A DNA stretch of 64,000 bases from Quillaja saponaria (Eukaryota > Streptophyta > Magnoliopsida > Fabales > Quillajaceae). This document shows, piece after piece, positions 51,393-62,456 of the stretch. The stretch lies in the NCBI GenBank assembly GCA_029379385.1, contig CM055618.1, positions 14,423,071 through 14,487,070 on the forward strand, written 5' to 3'. Below the pieces are notes generated by a model. That model did no database searches and was not told the origin of the DNA. It saw only the letters and a list, made by a program, of their open reading frames with translations. Numbering within the stretch: position 1 is the first letter of the stretch; each line of letters opens with the position of its first letter. Made by a program: the position numbers and the translations under genes.

Positions 51393-53501
51393 TCAACCAA
51401 ATGACACCTCTGATACTATCTTGGCTCCCCTTCCCCTGGCCATGTAAAGACCGATATGATGCATCAGGTCCTATCACGAGAAAAAAAGATAACGATTAGA
51501 AAGGTTAGCAAACTTTCATATCATAAAAAGTAATTTATCAGATCAGGATATATGTATTTTGGTAGATGATGACTTAATGAGATCGAAGAGTGTCAATATC
51601 CTCCCCCCCACCCCGCGGGGGAGTTAAGAGGGGTTAAGATGAAGTGTGAACTTAGGATGCAAGCTCATAACCTTTTGTGTATGGCCTTGCAGATCAAGTA
51701 ATTGACAATGGTAATGCCAGTCTTGCAGCTAAGCATCCATTCCAATTCATTGCTTTGTCCATTTTTAACATATAAAATGAATGTCACTCTGAAATAATGT
51801 TGATCATAAGAAAAAACTGGTAAAGCAAAGTACTGAAGCTCAAAATTTCAGGGGCTATTGCTTGAACAATACAAGACTTGGTACTTGGTTTGATAAAAAA
51901 ATAAAAATAAAAAGGAAAGAAAGAGAGGAAAGAAGAAAGTGATATCAATTTCCTTCCTCAATTGCATATCTAACTTCTGTGAATTATGATTGTTAATTAT
52001 CGTTAATTTTGAAAGAACATCTTCCCATGCATGCAATTTTTACTTGCAGTCTCCTCCATTTCTACCTCCAAATTCACTCTAATTTATATTTTTAATACAG
52101 CTAATCTTGTACAATATTATATCTGAAGGTTCCTGGTAACCAACAGAGCAATGTTAGGGCAGTAAGAATTTGCTCAGGGTTCCTGGTAAATAGTACATAC
52201 TATTGAACAGAACAAACATTAAAATAACAAAGTACCTGTGGGTGGGCTATCAAATCTTTGTTAGTTCTGGCAACCTGAAAGGGAAGATCAAAGGTAGCAC
52301 AACCATGGGAGTACACGATCACATTTTCCAGAGAAGAAAGGAAACCACGGTTCCTTGCAGACAATGTTGAACAAACAAAATCCAACACACAAATATCCGT
52401 GCATATCCCGAGCACCAGTATCTTCAAGAGCATGAAAAAGGTAGGCCAAATTAAACAAAATATCATGAACTGCCAACATTTTTTTCATCCATCCTCTACT
52501 ACTAACTGAAGCAATGCAGAATACAGAAAAAGTGGCCCCTAGAAGTTCACCAGAAATCATCTAAATGTGGCGAACAGTAAGGATACTTTGCCATTGGGAG
52601 AATAAAACAGGAAATGCTTACTTGTTTAATCTGATTATTCTTCACCCAATCAACAAAGACATTTGAGCCATCTTTCTCCATGGAACCAAGGAATCCATCA
52701 ATGCAATCTTTACACCTAAGTGTTGCATTTGGTTCATTCTCCAACCATTTCAGAGCTGCAAATTACAAAACATACAACACAAAGGTGCATAGATCCTAAT
52801 CGAAGTGACTTTTTCTTGATGCAGCAAGAGGTGACTCTATAATGATTAAAGCCAGTTTAGGGAGAATATTACACTAATTCAATTCAATAAAAAGAACAAC
52901 AAAAGATCATTTAATACCTGAAACCAACTTTGCTTCATCTGTTCCAACAATACAATGAGGAGGATATGGGTGCTCGGGAATGTCAGGATGATGGGAATCA
53001 AGGAAAGCAAAAACAGGCCATTTCTTCTCACAGAACACCCTGGAAAGCTTCACTGATTCCTCAACCATCCCAGCAATTTGTTTATCTGGCTGTCGTGGGG
53101 CCTAAATACCACAATTTCATCAAAATGTGAAGTAAATAAGAAACCCCGAGTTTGTGAATCACATTTAGGTGAACAGCTTTAACACCCAACAAGAACCATT
53201 CAGAAGTCAAAAAAGGATATGTAAATTGAACACTGCAAAGATTTCAGATTAGACAGAGTAAAATTTAAGGAAAAATAAACTTTCTGTTTCTGGGTTTTGA
53301 AGTAATTTACAGATGAGCAAAAAGGGATCATCTACGGCATAAGACAATTAGAAGAGTTACCAAATTCCCAGCACCAACGGTACAGAAGCCATTGACAACG
53401 TCAACGAGGACAAGACCAGTAATGACATCTCCGGACAATAACAGAGACTGTTGCTCTATGGGGAGCTCCTCCTTCAGCAAATCAATCGTCTGGGATACCA
53501 T
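51393..53501 (-). CDS. NIC1: Nicotinamidase 1
   Basis: Hydrolyses nicotinamide to nicotinate plus ammonia in the NAD salvage pathway; cysteine-hydrolase (isochorismatase-like) fold. Five exons on the minus strand: 53501-53361, 53101-52918, 52755-52622, 52421-52236, 51470-51393, in phase, giving 240 residues (the Arabidopsis enzyme is about 244). The catalytic Asp is in LVLVDVVNGFCTVGAGN, the metal-binding segment is AFLDSHHPDIPEHPYPPHC, the catalytic Lys in TLRCKDCIDGFLGS, and the nucleophile Cys in VLGICTDICVLDF. The end is GLYMARGRGAKIVSEVSFG. All catalytic parts are present, no stops, and splice sites are GT-AG. It is convergent with NET2. Confidence 0.94.
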
Positions 53502-54956
53502 CCTTTTGTTTGGAAATTTTTATCAAGCAAGAAAGAAAGTGATAGCAGAACGTACTACTAAAGTGGAGTCAGTTGGATTTTCATTTCCAAAATAATATTA
53601 AGAGAGAGGAGCCAGAGAGTCTTCTGGATTATTCTGACTCTTTCTACTTTGTTTTATTCAAATTTTCCAATGTAACTCATTTTTTATAATTTTTTTATCA
53701 TTAAATTATGGCCACTTAGATTCTTACAGACAAATATGAATTTTTATGAAATTTTTTTTATCGTATGTCCACTAAATTAGGAGTATTTAATATTTCTATT
53801 TTTCTCCATTTTTATAGAAATATGTTCATATCTATTAATTTTACAATTTTTATTTCATACTAAGACACTAATATCTCTAAACTACATTTAATATTTTAGT
53901 TAAATAATCATTTCTAAAATAATTTTAATTCAAGTTAGAGTTAAAATTAAAATTAGGATTAAGGAGATTTATTCTAATATATATTTTTAATTTATTTTGA
54001 TTTTAAGAATTAAAATTGTATTAGAAATAATTACTTAAATAAAATATTAAATTTAATTTAGAAGTATTAGTATCTTAGTATAAAATGAGTATTCAAAAAA
54101 TAAAAACACATTTCTATAAAAATTGAGAAAAAAAAAATTAAATACTTATTAAATATTCATTATCATGTGTTCAATGACAAAATATTCATTATCATGTGTT
54201 CAATGACATAAAATAGAAAGACTCTTATGAAACCCAAAGGCAAAGAGTGAAAAATCATGCCTTATTTAATCCCATTTTATTCTATTTTTTATCTTAAAAA
54301 AAAGTTAGTTGAATAATATTTAAAAGTATTATGTATAAATATTGTTTTTATAATTTAGAAAATATAATTTTTAAAATAAGGAATATATAATAGATATTAT
54401 ATATAAAAAAAATTCTTGAATGTATTCTCTATTAAGATTAACAAGTTGAATTTTTTTATTTTTTAATGTACAAGTACAAGTACAAGGTACAAGTACAAGA
54501 TATAAGATTTGCACATACAATTTCTTATAGAAAATGAAAACTATACTTACCATGGCTCTTAACCTCTCATTCTTCATAAAGTAGTCAAACCTTTCAACTT
54601 GTAACCACGCTGTTCTATCACGACATACTAACACTACCAAGTACCAATGCTATTTTAAGTGGACATAAGTAGATATTCAATACTAATATGAGGAATTTGT
54701 ATTTTTTTTAAACTTCTCTTTCAATGCACAGGCCTGAATGGATGAACTGGTTGTCTAAGCATAGCTTCCCCACAAGTAACATGTCAAGGTTCAGACAATA
54801 TTTTGATGGCAACTCAGTCTTCAGTCTTCACATTCTTCTACATACAGGATAACATAAACTATGCAGATCAGCTACTCCTCCGTACACTTCCCACCACCAT
54901 GAAAACATTGGTCAAGAGGGACAGAGAGTCAATTCGACAAGACAAAATGCATAACT
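53502..54956. other. Intergenic: NIC1 promoter and ECD-like 3' flank
   Basis: Very AT-rich. A stretch near 53925-53965 repeats the hexamer-like TTAAAA/TTAGGA pattern seen at 1.35-1.5 kb. A 29-base direct duplication (54152-54209) and a short GTACAA repeat (54468-54498) occur. No gene was seen. Confidence 0.5.
54152..54209. repeat. 29-base tandem duplication
   Basis: Copy 1 (54152-54180) and copy 2 (54181-54209) both read AATATTCATTATCATGTGTT and on, differing only in the last base. There is no spacer. It is a simple slippage or repair duplication in non-coding DNA. Confidence 0.95.
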
Positions 54957-57900
54957 TCATTTTCCCTTGGAGGCGTCTTCAGGGAAGTGTACACCCATTA
55001 GCCCTAGCAAATTGGAAGCAGGACCAGGAAGACCTTGTTGGGAAGAAAATGAATCAAGAAAACTCTTTACTAGATTCACATCCACATCCACAGGAGAGAA
55101 ATCAGCATCCATATCTTCTGCAGCATTTGATGTTCCCTGCAAGCAAATTCAAGCAGCTTAATGTCTTTTTTTTTTAACAGAACAAATGTTTAATCAAGCG
55201 CAACATAAATAAGCATAATCCAAGAACCAATGTCCACAGGCTTTGCTCTAACCAAGTCCACATTATAGCCACTTGGGTGATGTAGATGGGTTGTGGTGCT
55301 TGTGGAGCAATCACAGACAAGATGCATTATATAGGAAAAAAGAAAAATTAATATGGTAAAACAGGATAAAATAATTTAACAGACTAGATTTCACGCTAGC
55401 ATATGAAGTTTTCCGCCGTATCTCAAGACTAGGCAGTTCTTTTGAACATGTAGGAATGAGCAATGACCCAAACAAAAGTGAAGAAATCAAATGAACTAAA
55501 AGGCCATTCCATGAGCAATCCTATTTTACTTTTTCCTTTCAATTGGTCCAGTGAAAAGTGATAAATTAATTAGAGCTGGTCATATTTATGTACTATAAAC
55601 CATTCTACATGCAGCGATGAGCAAGATACCTCATTCTTCCTCGGGTTTTGTTCATCAGCACGAACAAAACTTTTACCAAGGGTGGTGGTATTCAGTTCTT
55701 CATTTAAAACATCAGAATATGAACGCATGAAAGTATCCTCTCCATTTTCATGATCCTCAGCTTCCATATCACTCCCATCTTCAGAATCATCTGTAAATAT
55801 CATCAATATAAAACCCAAAAGGGAACTGAAGGGAAAGAGGCACAACGTTTGAAATATAAGAAAATGTTAGATTTTAAGTTCTCTATGTTGCAGTTTTACA
55901 TGAGAAACAGCCAGCTCTATAACACAATTATTATGCACTTTCTGAATCACGCTAAAACAGTCATTTCCTGCATAAAATTTAGCTTCTGCAGTCTTGTTTA
56001 CCATTTTGAGTTTAGGATAAATGTATATGGTACTATTTCATCCGCTATACATCAAATATCCAAGATCATGTCACACACCAAAAACCACTAGCCATATCCA
56101 TGCGGTTCAATAAAATTAATTCTGATTCTTAAGTCATATACTCATATTCCACCACAGAAAGTACTGTTAATTTCTCAAGGGGAACAATCAAGTTGTTGCA
56201 TAGAGACAGGGAACAACAAACCAGCACTCTTTCTGCTACTTTGTATTGAGTATTAACACTCTACAAGCTCTACAGATCACTGCAAATATATATAATGAAT
56301 ATCACCTTGATTATTTTCTTTCTTTCTTTTTTATTCTATAATTAAAATTGGAAAGCACTTCTATTTTAAAATTTCTTCAAAACCAACTTGATCTGTAATT
56401 TGCCCAGAACCAAAATGGTCAGCTTAAGAAAGGTCAACAAGTTGTTGGAATCACTTTGAATAAATTTAGCTCTAATTTGAGTACCATTCAAAAAGAAGAA
56501 GGAAACATGAAAACAAAACATGCTAGCTGCGCCGCTTAGAGAATGGTTAAAAGTTGAGCAACAGATTCAGACTCTACTTCTGCTCAAGATTTGCCGTCCA
56601 CACAAATGGTAACAACCAGTTTGAATGGACAGAAAGGGAGTCTCAGCAAGGGGTGGCAATGAGCCACGGCTCATTTTGTTCAGGACTCTTGAAGGTTTTT
56701 CAAAAAAGTTTTGCAGTTAAGGAGAGTTGAACTCAAGACCTACTAAAAACATTGTTTAAAAAGCGAGTCAAGCTCAATCTGAGCCCTGAACGAGTAGCCC
56801 ACGAGCTACCTCAGCTCACAGCCACCCCTACTCTCAATAAACCCTTAAAAGATATTGGTAACTCAAACACTGTCAAGTTAAAAGACTACCAATCACCAAC
56901 ATCAAGACGTTGATAGCATTGGCCTAAATCTAAGGGAGGTCCTGAGCCAATGTGTGGAGTCCAGAGCACACGAATATGCAACAATCAAAACAAAAATGTA
57001 GAATTATGCGAAAAGTAAGAATGATGCAAGGTCCAATCAAAACAAAAATGTAGGATTATGAGAAAACTAAGTGAGTAAAAGAGGTTTTCTTTGGTTATAA
57101 AGAAAAACATATGCAAAATGAATGTCATTGTATTAGTATATATAATAAAGACAAAGATCAACACGAAAAATCTACCGAAATCCAAGTCAGATGAGGGCCC
57201 CTCTTCAAAATCGCTATTGGCATCTTCACCACCTTGGTGCTTCTTAATCGATTCCATGTCTTGAATGAATTGGTCCACATCAAGATTGACTTCCTCATTC
57301 CTTCAAAAGAAAAATACAAAAACCAATTAGAAGTCTTGCTAATCCAATGAGTCTATATATAGATAAAGATGATAGCACCAAATTTATGTGGCTCAAATGT
57401 CTTAGCAGTATAAGTTAGGACCAACTACCTAGTTGCTGCAATAAATAAATCTTAGCCCCTCGTTAACCTGCTTGTTGATGAGAGTCACCTTCTCCTCCGG
57501 CAGTTTTTTAATATTTATTTACTTATAAAAAAATAAAAATAAGTGCCTAGTAACCAAGGTTTAAAAATTAGTGTCGAAACGTTTCCGTTTCCACACTACC
57601 CTAAACGAAACTCACTTACATAAACGCAACTACCATTTTCACAAGAAACGAGCATTTCCATAAGAAACGAGAACGTTTTCATACGAAACGGGAGCGTTTC
57701 CACACAAAACGGGGGCATTTCCACAAGAAACGGGGGCATTTCCACACTAAACGAGGGCGTTTCCACACTGAAACGGGGGCGTTTCCATCGTTTTGTATTA
57801 ATTTAGTTTAATTTAGTGATGAATAATATTAAAATTTCGGAATATATATATGTTGGTTCAAATTAAAAAAATTCATTAAAATAAATTGAGCACCTACTAG

Positions 57901-60484
57901 CCACACCACTATTAGTTGGATGTGATTATAATTCGATATTTTTCTCCAATCTGTATGTCTATATTTAAAATTTTACGTTGTTATGTATTTAATAGTATTT
58001 TATGTACTAAATTAATAATGTTGGATATCTACAATAATTATACTAAGTGTTTTACTATATATTTTCATGCGTTTTCACAAAAATTAGCATTTTCACGCTA
58101 TTTCTATTCTGGTTCTCGAATCATTTCCATTTCTAGGCTTATCGAAACGGTACCTCGAAACGAATTTTAGTTCCTTGCTTGTAACCAAAGAAAATGACTG
58201 ACTAGATTGAGAAGGAATGAGATTGCTGTAACATAAAACAAACCTCTTTTCAGGAACCTCAGCTCCCTTGTAACTTGACACCTTATGGACAAATGCCTGC
58301 ATGGTTTTTGCTATTTCACCAGGATCAAATTCACCAACATTAGAACTGGATGATACACCTGTATCTTGCTCCTCTGTTGATTTCTCATTCTTTTTATGTT
58401 TCAAACTATCAAGCTCCGACTCCTTCTGTCTTTCCATAAGAGCAGAGTTCAACTCTTCCTCTCCTTTGTAAAACCATGAATCATCATCAGATGGGGGCAC
58501 CTCTTGACCCCTAAAATTGTCCACTGAATGTGGTAAAGAAAGAATTTCATCTATGCGCCTCACAGGTGCACTCATCATGTCACTGCAACAATTTTACACT
58601 TCAATGTCAAGTACTATAATATTAACCAACAGAAAACATAAGTGGATGGGAAGCAGACATCATAAAGAAACCAAAAAGAATAACAGATAAGAAACAGAAC
58701 TTGTCCTGGACAGTAAGTAATTTGTTTTATGTTTATGATTCTCAGAGTGAAAAATTAGAAAAGGAAAAAAAATGTAGAGGAGTTAGACAAAACAATGGAC
58801 CAGACTATTGCTAGTAGATATTTATAAAAGATTATTCATGGAGAGAAGAGCATCGGCTCCAAAATTTGATTTATCAACTAGACTGCTACTACATAGGCAC
58901 TTGAGCTGAGCATGTCTCCTTACTTTAACAAATTATACAGACCGAACCACCAACTTTCTACACTCTATAGGCTTAAAAACACAGAAGAAAAAGTTCCCTG
59001 TCCGGCTCAAGGAAGAGGGAATTCCTTAAAGTCTTCCCATGGGGGTCATTCCTATTTCACCCTACACACGACAATTTGCACTGAGCTTGGTGAACAGAAA
59101 GCTAGCTACTCTTTTTTTTTCATCTGAATCTAGTAAGTTAATTTATTACTAGAGGAAGACAGCATTCACTGACTTGCAAGTTTCAAACACACCTAAAAGT
59201 TAAAACTTGTGTGGCAAATTTGCATTATATATGATCCAATTGTTATATCTTAATCAGTTAATCCTTACTCAAGTCAATATACTCATAAAGAAAGTCTATC
59301 CAATTGTTATATCAACTTTTAGTACACACCTGGTCCTTGAAAACAAAGAACTGTTCCTGTAATACTCTTCAGCACTCTGCATCAACCTCTTATACTCTTT
59401 TGACCCAGGAAGTAGCCCTTGGAAATACCCACTCCTCTCTAAACTCTCCTTAAACGCCTCCCACGTACTCCCTTTACCTTCCCCTCCATCACGCCGTCGC
59501 TGTTGATACATCATCTCCAAACCGCAAGCAATTTTCATACCCAGCTCGGCCTCTGCATACGCTGAAGCATCACTCCTACTCGGCATTGGATAACACTTAG
59601 GCGCCTGAAATTGCTGCTCCACCAATTGCGCATACATTATCCTTGACATCTTCAACGTAACACAAACCAATTCTTCATCTTTTCCTCCACTCAAAAATTT
59701 CTCCATTTTGGCAGCAAATTTCATCGTATCTATATCCCTGTCGTAAAACCCCTCTACAGCAAGTGATATCAAACAAGGCTCGTGCTTCAAAACCTGTGCA
59801 ACCGACACCGGAACCCTAACCCTAACATTGTGCATAATCCTCTTAGCTCTCTCTGGATACTCAGAAATCCGTTTTTTTCACCGCGAACTGAACCGATTCT
59901 GACGCCCGCGATTTGTCTCCACAATTTATTAAGAAATTTAAAGAATCCTCCAAACTTGGTCTGGGAAGCTGGTGTCTTGGAACAATATGAAGGTCTCCAC
60001 CGCGAATGAAAACACGGTTGAGGCTGTTCTCAGGGTTAACCCAGCGAGGAAGGTGGAAAGCAGCTTCAATAAGCAGGAACTCTCCGTCAGTGTCCCATAC
60101 ACGAATGGAGAGAGAGGGGAACTGAAATGAAATATGGAAGAGAAGGAAGACAGTGAACCATTCATCGTCGAGGTTGTCGCCGAACCGAAGCTTGCCGTGT
60201 AAGTGAGGAATGTGGGAGGAGCAGAGGCATGAGTGTTTGGGGATAGAAGAGAGAGTTAGAGTGAATGGCTCGTGTTGCCATATGTAGTCGGTGGTGAAGG
60301 GGGAGAGAGTTTGAAGGATTTGGAGGTGGAGGGACTGAAGTGAGGATGAGAGCTCGTTTGTAGAAGTGGGTTTCAGCGCAAAGTCGGGGAAGATAGCATA
60401 GAAAACGGTGTCGTCCGGGAGCCTGGAGTTTTTCTGGGAGAAGATGGACGAGGAGGAACCGCCTGCTTCGTGAGCTGCCGCCAT
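54957..60484 (-). CDS. ECD: Ecdysoneless/SGT1-like protein with one homopolymer frameshift
   Basis: ECD (human SGT1/ECD) family; animal and yeast members work in pre-mRNA splicing and transcription, and the plant role is little studied. Five exons on the minus strand: 60484-59330, 58582-58244, 57300-57176, 55790-55630, 55136-54957. The N-terminus reads SRLPDDTVFYAIFPDF, followed by IWQHEPFTLTLSS and LDDEWFTVFLLFHIS. After the break come RVRVPVSVAQVLKHEPCLIS and YFQGLLPGSKEYKRLMQSAE. The acidic C-terminal half ends QQGLPGPASNLLGLMG and FPEDASKGK. Exon 1 has a run of seven A (59870-59876, T on the plus strand) that ends the frame at TGA after KKTDF. With six A the reading is KKRISEYPERAKRIMHNV. 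Exon 1 then has 1154 bases, which fits the phase of the next exon, and the whole gives 652 residues. Two hAT-type elements sit in its introns. Confidence 0.88.
56648..56830. mobile_element. Small non-autonomous hAT-type element in an ECD intron
   Basis: The ends are inverted: left AAGGGGTGGCAATGAGCC, right (reverse complement) TAGGGGTGGCTGTGAGCT. AGGGGTGGC termini with GAGC-rich subterminal repeats (GGCTCA, GAGCTAC, CAGCTCAC) are typical of small plant hAT elements. The flanks share TCTCA (GTCTCAGC against CTCTCAAT), a worn 8-base target duplication. About 183 bases, no coding capacity, within the intron between exons 3 and 4 of the ECD-like gene. Confidence 0.6.
57555..58177. mobile_element. 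Non-autonomous hAT-type element with internal GTTTCC minisatellite in an ECD intron
   Basis: The element starts CAAGGTTTAAAAATTAGTG and its right end, reverse-complemented, starts CAAGGAACTAAAATTCG. It is flanked by an 8-base near-duplication: CTAGTAAC (57547-57554) and CTTGTAAC (58178-58185), 7 of 8 matching, as expected for hAT insertions. Inside, 57645-57790 holds about seven units of 20-21 bases of the form AACGGGGGCGTTTCCACA, and further GAAACG/CGTTTC words cluster near both ends. It encodes no protein. It lies between exons 2 and 3 of the ECD-like gene, 66 bases from exon 2. Confidence 0.72.
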
Positions 60485-62165
60485 GGGCTTGAATTTGTTA
60501 CGGCTTCTGTTGCTTTCCTGAGCGTTCGTTACTGGTTTTATAAAAGGGAAATATTATCATTGTTGTTTCCAGACATATCGGGTATTTTAGATTTTTTTTT
60601 TTTTTTTTTATTGACAACTTTCTTGGTAAACAAATAAAAATGACAATTTTCATTAACGGAAATGTCAAATGGCACTTACAATGGAAACACTTTCAAATTT
60701 AAAATTACAATATAAATTGTAACTCTTTTATTATCAATTAGAATATAAAATATTGTGTTGGACATATTCCAGTATGACATTATGAATTAGTTGATACGTA
60801 TAGGCGAGACATTAACGCTTGACAATCTAATTTATTGGTACGTCACATATCGACTCTGAGTTTTGTGCTATCAAACGTACGATGAAATAGAGTTGTGTCT
60901 TTACTAATAGTAACAACTTTTGGTGTAATGATAAATACTTGATTCTGACAATTATTATAGGAGAGAGATTGCAAGTTTGAGTCCAGTGGGAAAAATTGTT
61001 GGAATCATGGGTCTAAGCAATAGCACTCAAATCAAATAATGTGATTTTGATATTTGACAAATAATTTAATTAGCATTCTAATTTAAATTCGAAATAATAT
61101 TTATTTTTTATTAAAAATTATAATGAGAAATGACTTTATATGAATTTCTTTACCAAAATATCTTAAATTTTCGAATTAGAATAATAAAATTTTGATTTGA
61201 ATTCCAATTCCAATGTTCAATATTCAATTCGAATTGGACTGTTTACAATTTAATTCGAATTTAAATTTTAGATAATAATTCGTCTAAGTACTTAAATTTG
61301 AGTACTAAAATTCGTATTTGAATTCAAATAATACTCTTTTTGAATCTCATGTGTGGGCGAAAAATTGGTGCTTGACAGCACAGCTTGCCGATACACCATG
61401 TGTGCACTGCAAAGTCTCTCAAATCTACTCATAACACGTCAAATTACAGGATTTTACGCTGTCAGGTGTATAAAAAAATAAATTCGGGCCTTTTCACTAA
61501 TAGCTACAGCTTTTGGTAGAAAGAGAAGTGTTTGATTCTAACAATTGGATTCAGAACGATGTTAGAGGTTCAAGTCTCTAGGCGTCACCGAGAAAAGATT
61601 GTTAGATTGCTATCTAGCATTACACTATAAACTCGATGTCACGACCACTGTCACGTGTAGGCGTGACACTGCATTATAAAATCAGTGACAAAACATTTTT
61701 ATAATAGAAAATTCCCACCACAGATAACATGACAATGCAAAAGCGATCGTTTAAATATAATACTAACTCCAAATTTCTCAAAATAAAAAATATTGATAAT
61801 CAAACTGAATTCACAAAAACTCCTAAATCCTAAATAAGGAGAAACATAAAACAAAAGATCACATTCTTCCCAAGACTTGCCGTAAGAACATACAGACTTG
61901 AAAACTTGTAGACACCAATTCAATTATTGATAACTTTTCTAGAAAAAAAATTGATTTGTTTTTAATTCAACTTGCATATAACATCCCCTTGTCATCCTAA
62001 ACGACGCAGCTTAATCAAAACTGCCGCAGCTGAATGCATCTTCTAGCTCAGCCGTCAACATAAAATCTGCAAAACCATTTTTCTATCCTCAACACCGATT
62101 ACCGGCATCGGCAATTACTCATTTCTCTCTCTTTCCGAGATCGGAAAACGCAAAACATATTAACC
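60485..62165. other. Divergent intergenic region between the ECD-like and SKIP34-like genes
   Basis: It contains the two promoters and, in between, AT-rich DNA with a diverged repeat pair listed separately. From 61980 the composition shifts to the leader of the SKIP34-like gene. No coding region is supported. Confidence 0.5.
60890..61620. repeat. Two diverged copies of an LTR-end/primer-site-like sequence
   Basis: Copy 1 (about 60903-61010) and copy 2 (about 61495-61610) share the order ACTAATAG..AC, CTTTTGGT, TTGATTCT.ACAATT, a CAAGT.T.AGTC word, then GAAAA..ATTGTT. In copy 2, TTGATTCTAACA is followed by TGGATTCAGAAC (61546-61557), which matches 9 of 12 bases of the initiator-Met primer site TGGTATCAGAGC used by plant Copia elements. 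These look like old retrotransposon LTR ends; no internal genes remain. Confidence 0.4.
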
Positions 62166-62456
62166 ATGTGTTGCGGGCGGCAGCAATCCTTATGCAGAGA
62201 AAATGTAAACACCTCGAGAGCCAGGAGATCAGCAACCGATAACGCGTTGCTGGTGGAAGATCTGCGGGGTCGGCTAACCGATACGGAAGCGCGTCTTGCT
62301 AGAGCTAGAGCTAGGGAAGCCGAGCTCACTCGCCTGTTAGAGGAAATGAAGCGCTTTGTCTCCGTCATGAAAATACTTGAGTCCTATCTCAAACGCCAGT
62401 TCCGGGAGCAACAAGGACACGTGGCCCGCCTCATGTCTACTGTACCTCGAATATAG
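62166..62456 (+). CDS. SKIP34: SKIP34-like short coiled-coil protein
   Basis: A single-exon gene of 96 residues. The name refers to a protein found in Arabidopsis as an SKP1 interactor; its activity is unknown. The sequence starts MCCGRQQSLCRENVN, then DNALLVEDLRGRLTDTEARL, ARARAREAELTRLLEEMKRF and VSVMKILESYLKRQFREQQG. Residues about 25-85 are an Arg/Glu/Leu-rich amphipathic helix, most likely a coiled coil. GC content is higher than in the surroundings, the ATG has a good context, and the minus-strand reading frame over the same bases has no family resemblance. I recall the family from its conserved EELxRxLEEMKRFVSVM-like core, so the name is fairly but not fully secure. Confidence 0.72.
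   Translation: MCCGRQQSLCRENVNTSRARRSATDNALLVEDLRGRLTDTEARLARARAREAELTRLLEEMKRFVSVMKILESYLKRQFREQQGHVARLMSTVPRI

Noticed and set aside
54803..55177. A 124-codon plus-strand frame
   Set aside because: It overlaps the last ECD exon on the other strand, which ends properly and matches the family.
62099..62368. Minus-strand 89-codon frame over the SKIP34-like gene
   Set aside because: The Ser/Arg-rich product looks like an antisense reading; the plus frame matches a known family.
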